Shown piece by piece: positions 46,389-55,784 of a stretch of 64,000 nucleotides of DNA. The notes beneath the pieces were generated by a model. That model ran no database searches. It saw only the letters and a list, made by a program, of their open reading frames with translations, and was not told where the DNA came from. Source of the DNA: Paenibacillus amylolyticus (GTDB lineage: Bacteria > Bacillota > Bacilli > Paenibacillales > Paenibacillaceae); contig NZ_CP121451.1 of NCBI RefSeq assembly GCF_029689945.1, forward strand, positions 6,448,001 to 6,512,000, given 5' to 3'. The position numbers were made by a program, and so were the translations under genes. Numbering within the stretch: position 1 is the stretch's first letter; every line of letters begins with the position of its first letter.

Positions 46389-47641
46389 GTGAAAAAACCG
46401 CGAATCGCAGAATGGACCGAGCTGCGGGGCATTGCCTTTCTGGCGATCGTCATGCAGCATAATATCGCTGAGTATATCTATCGCGCCGATATTGAGCAGC
46501 CGGACTCCGTTATGCTGACCATGATTTATCATCTGACCCGCTTTGGTACGCCAACGTTTGTATTTTTATCGGCTGTCATGTTGTTTTACCATCACCGTGA
46601 CACCAAACCGGACTATCCTCGCTTCATTCGAAAGCGATTTGGCGATATCTATATGCCGTTTGTGGTATGGACACTTATCTATTGGCTTGCTGTGCGTGTG
46701 TTCACCCCCACGTTCTGGATTGCTGGCATACCGGATATGCGCAGTCTTGTTCGTGAACTATTTGTACCACAGACGGGATATCATCTCTGGTTTGTCATTA
46801 TGGTGTTCCAGTTCTATATTCTGTTTCCCCTGTTTTGGAGAGGAGCAAAAGCCATTCAGAGACGTATGCATAACGTCATGCGTTTCACGCCCATGCAAGT
46901 TATTGCCGTACTCCTTCTCTTGGCAGCTGCCTTCTACGCCCTGCTTATGAAATGGTCCTACTATAACATGGGGGCTGGACAGAATCACTATCTGAGCCTT
47001 GGTCCACGTTGCTGCAATATCGATCCTATTCATGGATCATGTACTGGTTCTACTTTGTACTGGGTGCCGTATGTGCCTGGTCAGTGGATAGCTGGAGGCA
47101 TTGGACCACGAAGGTACTGCCATGGACGCTCTGTCTGTTTGTAGGGATGTATATATGGCTTGGTTACGACGTGCTGCGTGGGTCCGGGGAAGTGGTTAAT
47201 CTGAATATCTCCACCTATTTGAAACCAACCACCTTTCTGATCATTATGGCTCAGATGCTTATGTTGTATGGTTTACTTGTATTGATGCGGGGCAAAGAGA
47301 CACGGTTCCAGCGCCTGTTAGCCTGGATTGGCCGCTATTCGTTTGGTGGATATCTGGTCCATGCCCTGGTGATCTACGCGATCGCTTACGTCACCAGACC
47401 GCTTCAGCTCAGTGGATGGCATCTGCCAGTAACGTTGCTATCGTTTCTTGTAACGGTTGGTATGGCCCTTGCAATCAGCTGGGCACTCTCCAAACTTCCC
47501 AGCTCACGTTTCACCGTAGGGTTAATGCGCAAACCGCGTTTAACCTCCAACTCATCAGCTGCGGTGAACCAAAGAAATTCACCTGAGCGAACGCCGTCAC
47601 CCGGCACAACTCGCAGTCCCGGAACGAGTGAACCGGTTTAA
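46389..47641 (+). pseudogene. membrane acyltransferase (acyltransferase 3 family), frameshifted as read
   Basis: The intact protein would be about 417 residues with ten or so membrane helices. The start (IAEWTELRGIAFLAIVMQHNI) carries the catalytic-type His of the family, and RFGTPTFVFLSAVMLFY and YHLWFVIMVFQFYILFPLF are typical. It should O-acetylate a surface polysaccharide or other envelope glycan. One G is missing near 46972 in ATGGGGG; restoring it joins YYNMG to WTESLSEPWSTLLQYR. The GTG at 46389 has GGAGGGAGG seven bases upstream. It ends in a Pro/Ser-rich tail. Confidence 0.82.
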
Positions 47642-47684
47642 AATAAAGAAGAGCGTCCCCTCATGGAGACGCTCTTCTTTATTT
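47641..47684. terminator. bidirectional terminator between convergent genes
   Basis: A perfect 17-bp stem (47641-47657 with 47668-47684) with A and T ends on both sides serves the acyltransferase and the gene at 47679-48417. Its right arm includes the last codons of the latter. Confidence 0.85.
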
Positions 47685-48417
47685 TACTTCGCTAGAAGTT
47701 GATCTTCCGGGAACAGGTTCCTGGGGACCCGGGGCTGGATGCACATTGCCCTTCTGATTCACAAACCTCTTCAGATCACCCGTTAATTGTTCCTTGAGCT
47801 TGTCCACCAGCTGTGTTTCGCTAATACCTTTGGCCTGAGCAATCTCAGCCAGTGACTTTCCTCCCTGAAGCTGCTCGTGCAGTTGAGCAGGAGTGATTCC
47901 AATAAACCGGGCAATCTCACCCTTATCTACCATGGAACGTTTGCCATGATGGGCAAATTCACGCCGCAAATCCCGAAGCGGGGTATTGATGACCTTTTTT
48001 AACTTGGTATCCATGTCCGCCTTCGTGGCTGCAGCTTGTTCCTTGGTGAGACAACCTTCTTCCACAGCCTGATCCAGACGCTGTGCTAGTGTAGGCTTCA
48101 ACTTCTGCAATAACTGATCCTCACTAAGTCCCTTACGCTCTTTGGCGATCTGGGACAAAGTCTTGCCGAGTTCCATCTGTTCTTTCAAATCGCGAAGTCC
48201 AATGCCAAGCAAGTCTGCCGTTTCACCAATCATGAACAGACCGTGTCCTGCCTGCATGCATGGTTTCGGTGGTTTGCCGGAGGAAGAAACTTGTGACGTA
48301 TCGTCATGTTCCTCAGTCCGAACTGTTGAATCAGCAAATGCCACATGCCCTGTTGCTGCTGTTATGACTACGGCTGCCAATCCAGGTTGCCATCCATGTT
48401 TTCCATTTCAAATTCAT
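47679..48417 (-). pseudogene. secreted helical-repeat protein of unknown function, frameshifted in the signal peptide
   Basis: The product would be about 246 residues: a signal peptide starting MNLKWKTWMAT, then two related units. The first reads LLGIGLRDLKEQMELGKTLSQIA, the second FIGITPAQLHEQLQGGKSLAEIA, each followed by a KGLS/KGIS..QL..KLK helix. Between them is a YckD-like helical stretch (DQAVEEGCLTKEQAAATKADMD). The frame breaks near 48385, in the signal peptide, by one inserted or two lost bases. The ATG at 48417 has AAGGCGG upstream. Such proteins are common in Bacillota; their role is not known. Confidence 0.65.
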
Positions 48418-48592
48418 TTTTCTGCCGCCTTTCCGATGTCGAAATCCTGTGCCTTCCTAGTTTGAGCCTAAAATCCACTTTTTTATGCCATAAAATACAA
48501 AAAGTCATCAATTTTCTCACAAATGATCACAAAAAAACCTATTTTTTTCAGTTTGTTTCCGCTATACTGAATGTAACTTCATGATCTATATC

Positions 48593-48833
48593 AGTTGAAC
48601 TAAATATTATTTACACTGACACTACGCTGACAGAATAACCTTCCAATCGCTGTTACCCCCAGATTTTTTTGATCCCTTTTTTCAAGGGAAAAATCCGGTG
48701 ATAGCGTATGCTTCCGATGGAGCTTTCTTTCAGAAAGCTTTTAGGCGAACGCTTCGCTTTTTCAGGTTTTTTCTGTCCTCTCCGTTATCGTGTAAATGAT
48801 TATTTCAACTAATATAGTTGAACAGTCCTGGAT
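48593..48833 (+). repeat. dispersed repeat of about 240 bp, copy 1 (inverted relative to copy 2 at 58600)
   Basis: The ends are inverted (AGTTGAAC..ATTTACAC at the left, GTGTAAAT..TTCAAC..AGTTGAAC at the right). The interior shares long blocks with the complement of 58600-58813, including a 23-bp identical block at 48722-48744 and CGTTATCGTGTAAA at 48783-48796. Inside is a hairpin (AGCTTTC with GAAAGCT). There is no open frame. Its right end reaches the 5' region of the next gene. Confidence 0.75.
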
Positions 48834-48864
48834 TACCTTATCGCAGGAAGGACAAGATGTAACG

Positions 48865-50106
48865 ATGCGAAGAGATTGGTTGGATCCGTTTAGATCCGAT
48901 CTGGAGGTCGTATTTGCTTCAGCGGGACAACTCGTACGGAAATATCCCGAACCCTTGTCAGGACATGCATTGGAGCAACTACATTCGGTTAATCCCCTGT
49001 TACGAGACTCGGGACACAGCTACATCGGGTACATCACCCCACTCTGGATGCAACACTCAGATCAACTCCCTCAGAAGAAAGCACATCAATTAAGTACAGC
49101 CTGTCTGATTCACATGTTATATTTTCTGAATCAGGACGACGTGATGGATGAACAACCGGAGAATGCGACACTGAAGTTATCCCTGGGTAATCTATACTAC
49201 ATGGATGCACTTCAAGCTTACTCGGAATTATTCGATCCTTCCTCCATGTTCTGGACCTACTTCAGACAATATGTAGTGGATTGGGCCGTGAGTGTTACAG
49301 GTGAGCATTCCATTGATTATTTTCAAAAGCATCCCTTGTTGATTGCGCAAAAAGCTACCCCTCTGCTCATTGGAGCCACGGGAGCACTGCTTTTGCTGAA
49401 TCGGTCCAACCGGATAATTCCGGTATGCTCTGCCATCAATATCACCCTCATGACACTTCAGATGACTGATGACTTCACAGACACGCAACAAGATGCTGTG
49501 CATGGAAATTACAACAGCTACCTCTCCCACATATCCGCAGCACTGAAGCACAACTATCCTACTCATCCTCTTAGCGAACGTGTACATGACAATGTATACA
49601 ATACACAACTCATGAACTCTTACGTTGACATTGCTCATCGCTATAATCGTATATTAACATCGTCTAACTTGGGAATATCGCATCTCGAGGCGTTTGATTC
49701 TTATTTATGCAGCACGTTAGTCCAAGCTGTTCAGGACATTACACAACGAAAAAAAGGCTCCTTCAAGGCGGGTTTCATCACTGGATCAGCGAACAACAGT
49801 TGGAATTCCGAGCATCGGACGAAGCGGATTCAGTTTAATTTAAATATGAAGGGAATGTTGACGATGATGGTATCAGAGAAAACGTTGCATGAGGATATTA
49901 TTGAAAAGGCTTGGACTGACGAGCACTTCAGACAACAATTGCACTCCAATCCGAAGCAGGCGCTTCGTGAAGCTTTCGGTATCATAATCCCGGAGCACAT
50001 TCAGGTACGTACCGTTGAGGAGCAGCAGAATGACTATGTGCTTGTCATACCTCCCAACCCTTCCAAAGTAAATTATGATGTGAATTGCGGACCTTGGCGC
50101 AGTTAA
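48865..50106 (+). CDS. isoprenoid-synthase-like protein fused to NHLP-type RiPP leader and short core-like tail
   Basis: This protein has 413 residues from the ATG at 48865; an in-frame ATG at 48796 lies inside the repeat and has no ribosome site. Residues 1-320 look all-helical with two Asp-rich motifs, DDVMD (91-95) and DDFTD (202-206), spaced as in class I isoprenyl synthases. Residues 331-399 match the NHLP leader pattern (IIEKAWTDEHFRQQLHSNPK, LREAFGIIIPEHIQVR, VLVIPPNP). The last 14 residues, SKVNYDVNCGPWRS, are core-like with one Cys and a Trp third from the end. I know no described fusion of this kind. A repaired indel could also split it into two genes. It is convergent with a histidine kinase gene 10 bases away. 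Confidence 0.7.
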   Translation: MRRDWLDPFRSDLEVVFASAGQLVRKYPEPLSGHALEQLHSVNPLLRDSGHSYIGYITPLWMQHSDQLPQKKAHQLSTACLIHMLYFLNQDDVMDEQPENATLKLSLGNLYYMDALQAYSELFDPSSMFWTYFRQYVVDWAVSVTGEHSIDYFQKHPLLIAQKATPLLIGATGALLLLNRSNRIIPVCSAINITLMTLQMTDDFTDTQQDAVHGNYNSYLSHISAALKHNYPTHPLSERVHDNVYNTQLMNSYVDIAHRYNRILTSSNLGISHLEAFDSYLCSTLVQAVQDITQRKKGSFKAGFITGSANNSWNSEHRTKRIQFNLNMKGMLTMMVSEKTLHEDIIEKAWTDEHFRQQLHSNPKQALREAFGIIIPEHIQVRTVEEQQNDYVLVIPPNPSKVNYDVNCGPWRS

Positions 50107-50116
50107 TTCGGGTGAG

Positions 50117-52081
50117 TTAAACGGGTAAGGTAAGAAATTGGCGGTAGGAACCAAAAAAGCCGCTGTATGCTTCTGTGAGTTCGTCATTCGACGAACTCGA
50201 CAAAGATACAACCGCTTCTGTTCCTACCCCTTTGGTGCTTGTAAAGTTGATCTGCCCTTGCATCGCTTCAACAATTCGGAATGTTACCATCATACCCAGA
50301 CCTGTGCCTTTGATTTTATTGGAGAAATAAGGCTCGCCCAACCGGGAGAGTGCCTCCTCGTCCATGCCTTCTCCGTTATCCCTGACATGCACCTTAATCA
50401 TGCCATCCTGCTTGTACGCCCATATATCGATCTGCCCTTGTCCCTGCAGTGCTTCAATACTGTTCTTGATAATGTTGATAAAAGCCTGCTTGAACTTCGA
50501 GGAATTGCCCCGAATATATAAATCTGGCGGAATGTCGGTTGTGATCTTGCCACCTTCCAGATTAGCCATCGGTACAAGAATGCCTTCAATATGATTGAAC
50601 TCATCCGAGATATTGAGCGAGATAATATGGTCGAACTCAGGTTTGGCAAAGGTAAGAAAGTCCGTTATGATACCCGAAGCCCGATCAAGTTCCTCCAGTG
50701 CAATACGCACATACCCCTTGTTTTTGTTGTCTTCCTGTTCGGTCATAAGTTGCAGGAACCCTCTTGTCACTTGAAGCGGATTACGTACTTCATGGGCAAC
50801 GGAAGCAGCCAATTCGCTAATAATCTCCATCTTCTCCGAACGCTGCAACTCATTGTTGAACAACTCCAGTTCCTTGGAGTACTCTAGAACTTTGGTATGT
50901 TTTTCAGCGAAACGACTTCCGAGAATGGCAATCAGCGAGATCACAAATGCAACCATGGACCATTTCCACCATAACAGATGATACGTCCCACTCCGCTGAT
51001 AATACCACAACAGTTCAGCCACACTGATCAAGGCAAATGTACCGAATCCTGTTGCAAGCAGCATGGCTTCCCGATTTCGTTGCAATGCTTTGGCGACGGT
51101 ACCCACCAACAGGATGGTCAGCAGGATGACCAGTACAATGCCAACTACACGCTGTACGAGCAGATTATATAACATATCCCATTGTCCGCCTGAAATAACG
51201 TAAATAAATAGGGAAAACACAGCAACAGCTGAATATATGAATTGTATTTTTCGCAGTTTGGTGAAGATACCATGCAGTCCTGGCCCGATAATCTGTTCAA
51301 AAAAATAACATAACGCTGGCATGCCCAGCAGCATTGCCAGGTCAAAAACCACAGAATACAGGTCACCATATACCTGATAGAATGTATACAAAAATTGCGA
51401 GTATGTGATGATCATTGTGCCGATGGAACCCATCACCATGCAGAGTGAGATCCATAATCCCTTATGGAATTTGCCAAGGAAGAACGTACAGCTCAGCATC
51501 GTAATCGCGGTGAAGACAAAGGTCGCGCCCAAAATGACATCAATAAGCCCGTTATGAATATATTTCTCCTGTAACGCCGCATAAGGCCCAGCCTGAACAG
51601 TACCCTGTATGCCCAGACGACCTTTCTCATTTTGCGACCATACATAGAGCGTGTCACCCGAATTTTCACTGGATAAGGGCAGCAACACAGCGTTATTGTC
51701 ATAGTTGTAATGATAGTTCTCGTAGACCTTGCGGTCCTCCAGATAGATCACAATATGATTGCCTTTAATGTTCTCGAATCGAAGGGCTGAACTTTCCTCA
51801 GACAATTCAGGGATGGTCAGGCGAGTCCATAAGGAACTCGATCGATCCGTGTTGCTATACTCCAACTTATCAATCCCCTGCTTTTCCCATATCTCGTCTG
51901 ATCTCTTGACCTCACTTATGAACCCTTGATCGTTAACGTTCCCCCATTTTACTTCCCATCCTGTAATGGATACAGGCTGCTGAATCGCCCCTGTAGTCGC
52001 AAAGACTATCCCGTGCGGCATACCTAGAATAATCAATACACTCATCCATAAGATGACGATAGCTTTGGGCACATTTTTCAT
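50117..52081 (-). CDS. membrane sensor histidine kinase (7TM-DISM type)
   Basis: This is a 654-residue kinase. A signal peptide (1-28) leads to an extracellular beta-rich domain (about 30-170), seven membrane helices (about 180-395), a HisKA domain with phospho-acceptor His430 in AHEVRNPLQVTRGFLQ, and an HATPase domain (N box NIIKNSIEAL; G boxes DNGEGMDEE and KGTGLGMMV). The extracellular part resembles the 7TMR-DISM sugar or ligand sensors. The kinase core is like those of sporulation kinases; no response regulator is next to it. Its 3' end holds a 9-bp palindrome (50177-50198). GAGGTG precedes the ATG. Confidence 0.9.
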   Translation of the reverse strand: MKNVPKAIVILWMSVLIILGMPHGIVFATTGAIQQPVSITGWEVKWGNVNDQGFISEVKRSDEIWEKQGIDKLEYSNTDRSSSLWTRLTIPELSEESSALRFENIKGNHIVIYLEDRKVYENYHYNYDNNAVLLPLSSENSGDTLYVWSQNEKGRLGIQGTVQAGPYAALQEKYIHNGLIDVILGATFVFTAITMLSCTFFLGKFHKGLWISLCMVMGSIGTMIITYSQFLYTFYQVYGDLYSVVFDLAMLLGMPALCYFFEQIIGPGLHGIFTKLRKIQFIYSAVAVFSLFIYVISGGQWDMLYNLLVQRVVGIVLVILLTILLVGTVAKALQRNREAMLLATGFGTFALISVAELLWYYQRSGTYHLLWWKWSMVAFVISLIAILGSRFAEKHTKVLEYSKELELFNNELQRSEKMEIISELAASVAHEVRNPLQVTRGFLQLMTEQEDNKNKGYVRIALEELDRASGIITDFLTFAKPEFDHIISLNISDEFNHIEGILVPMANLEGGKITTDIPPDLYIRGNSSKFKQAFINIIKNSIEALQGQGQIDIWAYKQDGMIKVHVRDNGEGMDEEALSRLGEPYFSNKIKGTGLGMMVTFRIVEAMQGQINFTSTKGVGTEAVVSLSSSSNDELTEAYSGFFGSYRQFLTLPV

Positions 52082-52234
52082 TCACAGCACCTCAAAGTTC
52101 TAATTTTACCTATCTTAGATTCTCTCATTTATCATTCGCCACCATTTGTCACGTCACCTTCTTGAAGTAAAATGAAATTTCACATTTAAGTCGATTTATA
52201 GTCTTATTTCCATTTTATTGTTAAAGATATCCGG

Positions 52235-52516
52235 TTAACCACGCAAGTCTTCGAACTGGTTCACTATCATTTCCCGTTCTTTCTGTTCAACTTGACTGCG
52301 GAATTCAAGCCACTGCTCTGTCTCCTCATCATCATAGATGGTCCATATGTCGGAAAAGAGGAAATCCCGCAACTGGACCACTTGTCCGGACCATATGCCG
52401 CCTACCCAAAACAAACCATCCGGACGACGGATAACAGTACGGGAGAACCCGGGTGTGGACGCCTTTTGTCCGATACGGATGCGTGTGATCATATTGCCCA
52501 ATGTGAACCAGTCCAC
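52235..52516 (-). CDS. conserved hypothetical protein, 93 aa
   Basis: The GTG at 52516 has GGGAGGG seven bases upstream and gives a 93-residue soluble protein (VDWFTLGNMITRIRIGQK, FWVGGIWSGQVVQLRDFL) with an acidic, charged C-terminus. I do not recognise a domain. The open frame reaches further upstream, but the upstream part lacks a ribosome site. Confidence 0.65.
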   Translation of the reverse strand: MDWFTLGNMITRIRIGQKASTPGFSRTVIRRPDGLFWVGGIWSGQVVQLRDFLFSDIWTIYDDEETEQWLEFRSQVEQKEREMIVNQFEDLRG

Positions 52517-52662
52517 TTGAGATCCCTCCCTTACATATTCAAGCTTTATCATAACATAGGCAAAACAGGAAAAGTTGCAAAAACGGTGGCCGCGATTCAA
52601 TCCTTTGCTGCGGGTTTAATGGTTTCTCAAAGCAAACAAACAACGCTAAGGAGATGATTGCA

Positions 52663-52824
52663 ATGAATGAGCCACATCGTACCGTTGAGGTAGAACATAA
52701 GGATGTCCAGCATAAATCGGATTCAAGTAAGGTCGCTTCCACATTTATTAAATACGCCGCATATATCATTATCTTTTTCGGATTTTTATACTTCCTGGTT
52801 AAATATGTATTCCCCAAATTCTAA
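52663..52824 (+). CDS. small single-pass membrane protein, 53 aa
   Basis: ATG 52663 has AAGGAG nine bases upstream. The product starts with a charged N-terminus (MNEPHRTVEVEHKDVQHKSD) followed by one hydrophobic helix (YAAYIIIFFGFLYFLVKYVF). It has no recognised domain. It lies in a run of small genes of unknown role. Confidence 0.7.
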   Translation: MNEPHRTVEVEHKDVQHKSDSSKVASTFIKYAAYIIIFFGFLYFLVKYVFPKF

Positions 52825-52945
52825 GGCATTCATATCGTAGCGAACACCCGGGGATAATAAGCTCTGCAAGATTACAATACGAGTGCTTTGGGTAACTACG
52901 GGGTAAGAAACTTTGGACAACCGATAATGAAAGGAAGTGTTACTC

Positions 52946-53317
52946 ATGTCTGACAAGCCAATTAGTAACGAAGAGAGTGACCGCTATTATGACCGCTATC
53001 AAAGGTCACGCGATATTCCAGCAGAGACGGAAGTTCCCATAGGCGATATGGATACCTTTGATGAAGTCTCCGGCAGACGTATTATAACGGAAGATTCAGA
53101 TCCGGCACCCGTAGCTGCGGCCGCTATTGACGAACCGGAATTGGATTCACGGTTGGCTGAGACACCGCTGGAGTCTGTACCGGATGCAGACCTTCTGCAA
53201 CCGAACAGTCCAGTTGATCCAGCCGCCCCCGATCCGGATGCACTGCATGGTACCGATCTGCTTAATGGTGCCGGTGCGGATGCCAAACCGGAGAATGACA
53301 TTCCACCACGAGTTTAA
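52946..53317 (+). CDS. acidic low-complexity protein, 123 aa
   Basis: ATG 52946 has AAAGGAAG upstream. The protein begins KPISNEESDRYYDRYQRSRD and is then rich in Asp, Glu, Pro and Ala, likely disordered. It is followed 43 bases later by another acidic protein gene, so the two probably share a transcript. No function can be inferred. Confidence 0.65.
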   Translation: MSDKPISNEESDRYYDRYQRSRDIPAETEVPIGDMDTFDEVSGRRIITEDSDPAPVAAAAIDEPELDSRLAETPLESVPDADLLQPNSPVDPAAPDPDALHGTDLLNGAGADAKPENDIPPRV

Positions 53318-53360
53318 TGGCAGTTAGTTATGACATCCTGAATGAGGAGGTGCATACACG

Positions 53361-53552
53361 ATGAAGGAAAATCACCAAAAGCATGCGCAGGAACCGGACA
53401 ATCTCGTAACCGAACGAGAGATTGACCCGGACTTTGGACTCTTCACCGAGGACTCCTTCCCCGAAGCGCTTGAGGATGAAGATCAACGTGATGCGGTGGA
53501 GCATGCCATTCCCAAAGAGAAGGCTTCTCGCAAGCCCTCTTCGGATGACTAA
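53361..53552 (+). CDS. small acidic protein, 63 aa
   Basis: GAGGAGG precedes the ATG. The 63-residue product (NLVTEREIDPDFGLFTEDSF) is acidic with a basic Lys-rich segment near its end and no membrane helix. It is not recognised. It ends just before a strong terminator. Confidence 0.65.
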   Translation: MKENHQKHAQEPDNLVTEREIDPDFGLFTEDSFPEALEDEDQRDAVEHAIPKEKASRKPSSDD

Positions 53553-53577
53553 CTGATATCGATCCATAGTAGAAATC

Positions 53578-53615
53578 AAAAAGATGACGTCTGTTATTTC
53601 ACAGCGTCATCTTTT
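53578..53615. terminator. bidirectional terminator
   Basis: AAAAAGATGACG pairs with CGTCATCTTTTT, serving the small acidic protein gene on the plus strand and the MFS gene on the minus strand. Confidence 0.85.
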
Positions 53616-53654
53616 TTCGTTACCTCTAGGTTCACTTTACTTGGTATTTCTGTA

Positions 53655-54869
53655 TCATCGCTTTGCGGAAACCTTACCTGCTCCAGGCAGTTTGTGATCC
53701 AATCCCGACCACTTTGCTACAATCGCAGTAATGATCAGTGCAAGTCCATTAATGATAAAAATCCAGCGTATCGGCAGCCAGCCACCGAGAACCCCGCCAA
53801 TAATCGGTCCAGCCATGGTCCCGATCTGGGCCGCGGACTGATTCAGACTAAAGGCTCTTCCCCTGAAACTCGATGCGGTAGCCTGCACAATCATGGCGTT
53901 AATGGCCGGATATACAGCCGCAAAGAATAAACCATACACAAATCGCAAAATACCAAAGGCGATATAACCTGTTGTAAAGAATTGCAGAAGATTCCCTACA
54001 GCTCCGCCGACCAGTCCAATGATCAGCACTTTACCATATCCAATTCTTGTACCAATCTTGCCCCAACGCGGTGCCATCATAACTGTCGCTACACCCACCG
54101 CTGAGAAAATAATACCCGAACTGAGTGAGGCATGATTCGGCTGAACACCCATCTCCATCACATAGACCGTCAATAGCGGCTCCAGAATCATAACGGAGAA
54201 CGTACATATGCCCATCATGCCAAGCACCGTCATAAACACACGATTCGCTCTCGCTTCACGAATATCATCCATGACATGGGAACGAGCTTTATTCCGATTG
54301 AAGTTCTCTTCTTTTACCCAAAAGGTTGCGATGATCGCTGATACTAATACAACAATGGCCGAAAACAAAAATGCATTCCGGTTGCCATAATAGTGACTCA
54401 CCACGCCACCAATTAACGGTCCAATAATACCACCAGTGGCCCCTGCAGTAGACATAATCCCCAGTGCATAACCGGTCTTCTCTTCAGGTGTATTCGTACC
54501 TACCAGGGCAATCGCTGCTGGAACAAACCCTGCAAGCAGACCCTGAAACAGTCGAACAACAATGAGCGAATAGGGGTCCTGCACGAAATAATTGATGAAA
54601 TACAAGACGGCAAGGCTGTATCCCGACCGAATCAGCATGGGCTTGCGACCGTATTTATCAGCGAGCGAACCCCAGAACGGAGACACAAGCGCACTCGCGA
54701 GAAATGTAATGCCGAAGGCAAGTCCGGACCATAACTCCAAGTGATCACGAACCCCCAAGTCAGCACTTAGAAACAGGGGCAGAAATGGAATTGAGATGGA
54801 ATATGCCGTGCTGCAAAAAAATACACCAATCCACAATATGATCAGATTTCGCTTCCACGAGAAGTTCAT
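53655..54869 (-). CDS. MFS multidrug efflux transporter
   Basis: This 404-residue protein has 12 membrane helices in two halves. The motif A loop between helices 2 and 3 reads GSLADKYGRKPMLIRSG, and motif C-like GIIGPLIGGVVS lies in helix 5, which is typical of drug/H+ antiporters of the DHA1 group. It should export hydrophobic compounds. The start at 54869 (MNFSWKRNLIILW) lies 255 bases from the divergent cyclophilin gene. Confidence 0.88.
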   Translation of the reverse strand: MNFSWKRNLIILWIGVFFCSTAYSISIPFLPLFLSADLGVRDHLELWSGLAFGITFLASALVSPFWGSLADKYGRKPMLIRSGYSLAVLYFINYFVQDPYSLIVVRLFQGLLAGFVPAAIALVGTNTPEEKTGYALGIMSTAGATGGIIGPLIGGVVSHYYGNRNAFLFSAIVVLVSAIIATFWVKEENFNRNKARSHVMDDIREARANRVFMTVLGMMGICTFSVMILEPLLTVYVMEMGVQPNHASLSSGIIFSAVGVATVMMAPRWGKIGTRIGYGKVLIIGLVGGAVGNLLQFFTTGYIAFGILRFVYGLFFAAVYPAINAMIVQATASSFRGRAFSLNQSAAQIGTMAGPIIGGVLGGWLPIRWIFIINGLALIITAIVAKWSGLDHKLPGAGKVSAKR

Positions 54870-55124
54870 ATACCCGCACGCCCTTTCCGTTACTGACGCC
54901 GGGACTGCCGTGTATTGGAGCGGACGGAACAGACCCGTACGTCCCGATGCGGAAGCATTTTCCTTATTTTACACCCATCATTCCATGAAGGCCATCCCTT
55001 GTTCACCACAACTACACGTATTACATTGCCATTCTGTCCGCAAAAACGGTATGATAGTTGGGTAAATATCCAAATATGATTTGGAGAAAATATATCATGC
55101 AGAGATGCAAGGAGGAACGTTTTC

Positions 55125-55775
55125 ATGTCTTTACGGTGGAAAAAAACAACCGCAGTATCGCTCGTTCTTGCGATGCTGCTTATCGTCATTAGTGGTTGCG
55201 GACGCCCTGCGTCCAGTGCCGAGCAAACGCCGGTGCCAGCCGCACCTGAAGGTCCAAACCCTGTGGCAACCATTGAGATGCAGGATGGTCAAAAGATCGT
55301 TATTGAGCTCTATCCGGAGATTGCGCCCAACACGGTGTATAATTTCATCTCCCTTGCGAATAAAGGGTTCTATGACGGCCTGATCTTTCACCGGGTCATT
55401 CCGGGCTTTATGATTCAGGGTGGAGATCCGGAGGGTAACGGTTCGGGCGGCCCAGGTTATACAATCAAAGGGGAATTCACATCCAATGGTCATAAAAACC
55501 ACCTGAATCATACTCGGGGAATCATATCGATGGCACGTAAATCGGATAATCTGGATTCCGCAGGCTCCCAATTCTTCATCATGTTAGCGGATGCCGATTA
55601 CCTGGATAATTCATATGCCACTTTTGGTAAAGTGACCGGAGGTATGGAAGTTGTCGATGGAATTGCAGCTCAGGAAATTGGTGAAGCTGATAAACCCGTT
55701 ACGGATCAAGTCATGAAAAAGGTTACGGTCGATACCCATGGTCTGGAATATCCGGAACCGGTAAAAATGCCTTAA
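55125..55775 (+). CDS. cyclophilin-type peptidyl-prolyl isomerase, lipoprotein
   Basis: This 216-residue protein has a signal peptide with lipobox LLIVISGC, then a cyclophilin domain (IVIELYPEIAPNTVYNFISL, GLIFHRVIPGFMIQGGDPEG, SAGSQFFIMLADADYLDN). The active-site Arg is in FHRVIPGF. It should help fold exported proteins at the outer face of the membrane. AAGGAGG precedes the ATG at the usual distance. Confidence 0.92.
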   Translation: MSLRWKKTTAVSLVLAMLLIVISGCGRPASSAEQTPVPAAPEGPNPVATIEMQDGQKIVIELYPEIAPNTVYNFISLANKGFYDGLIFHRVIPGFMIQGGDPEGNGSGGPGYTIKGEFTSNGHKNHLNHTRGIISMARKSDNLDSAGSQFFIMLADADYLDNSYATFGKVTGGMEVVDGIAAQEIGEADKPVTDQVMKKVTVDTHGLEYPEPVKMP

Positions 55776-55784
55776 TGAACAAAC

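Noticed and set aside
48865..52081. Direct naming as a comQXPA locus
   Set aside because: There is no ComA-like regulator, the kinase outer domain is 7TMR-DISM-like, and the leader is NHLP-like rather than ComX-like. Only the logic is similar.
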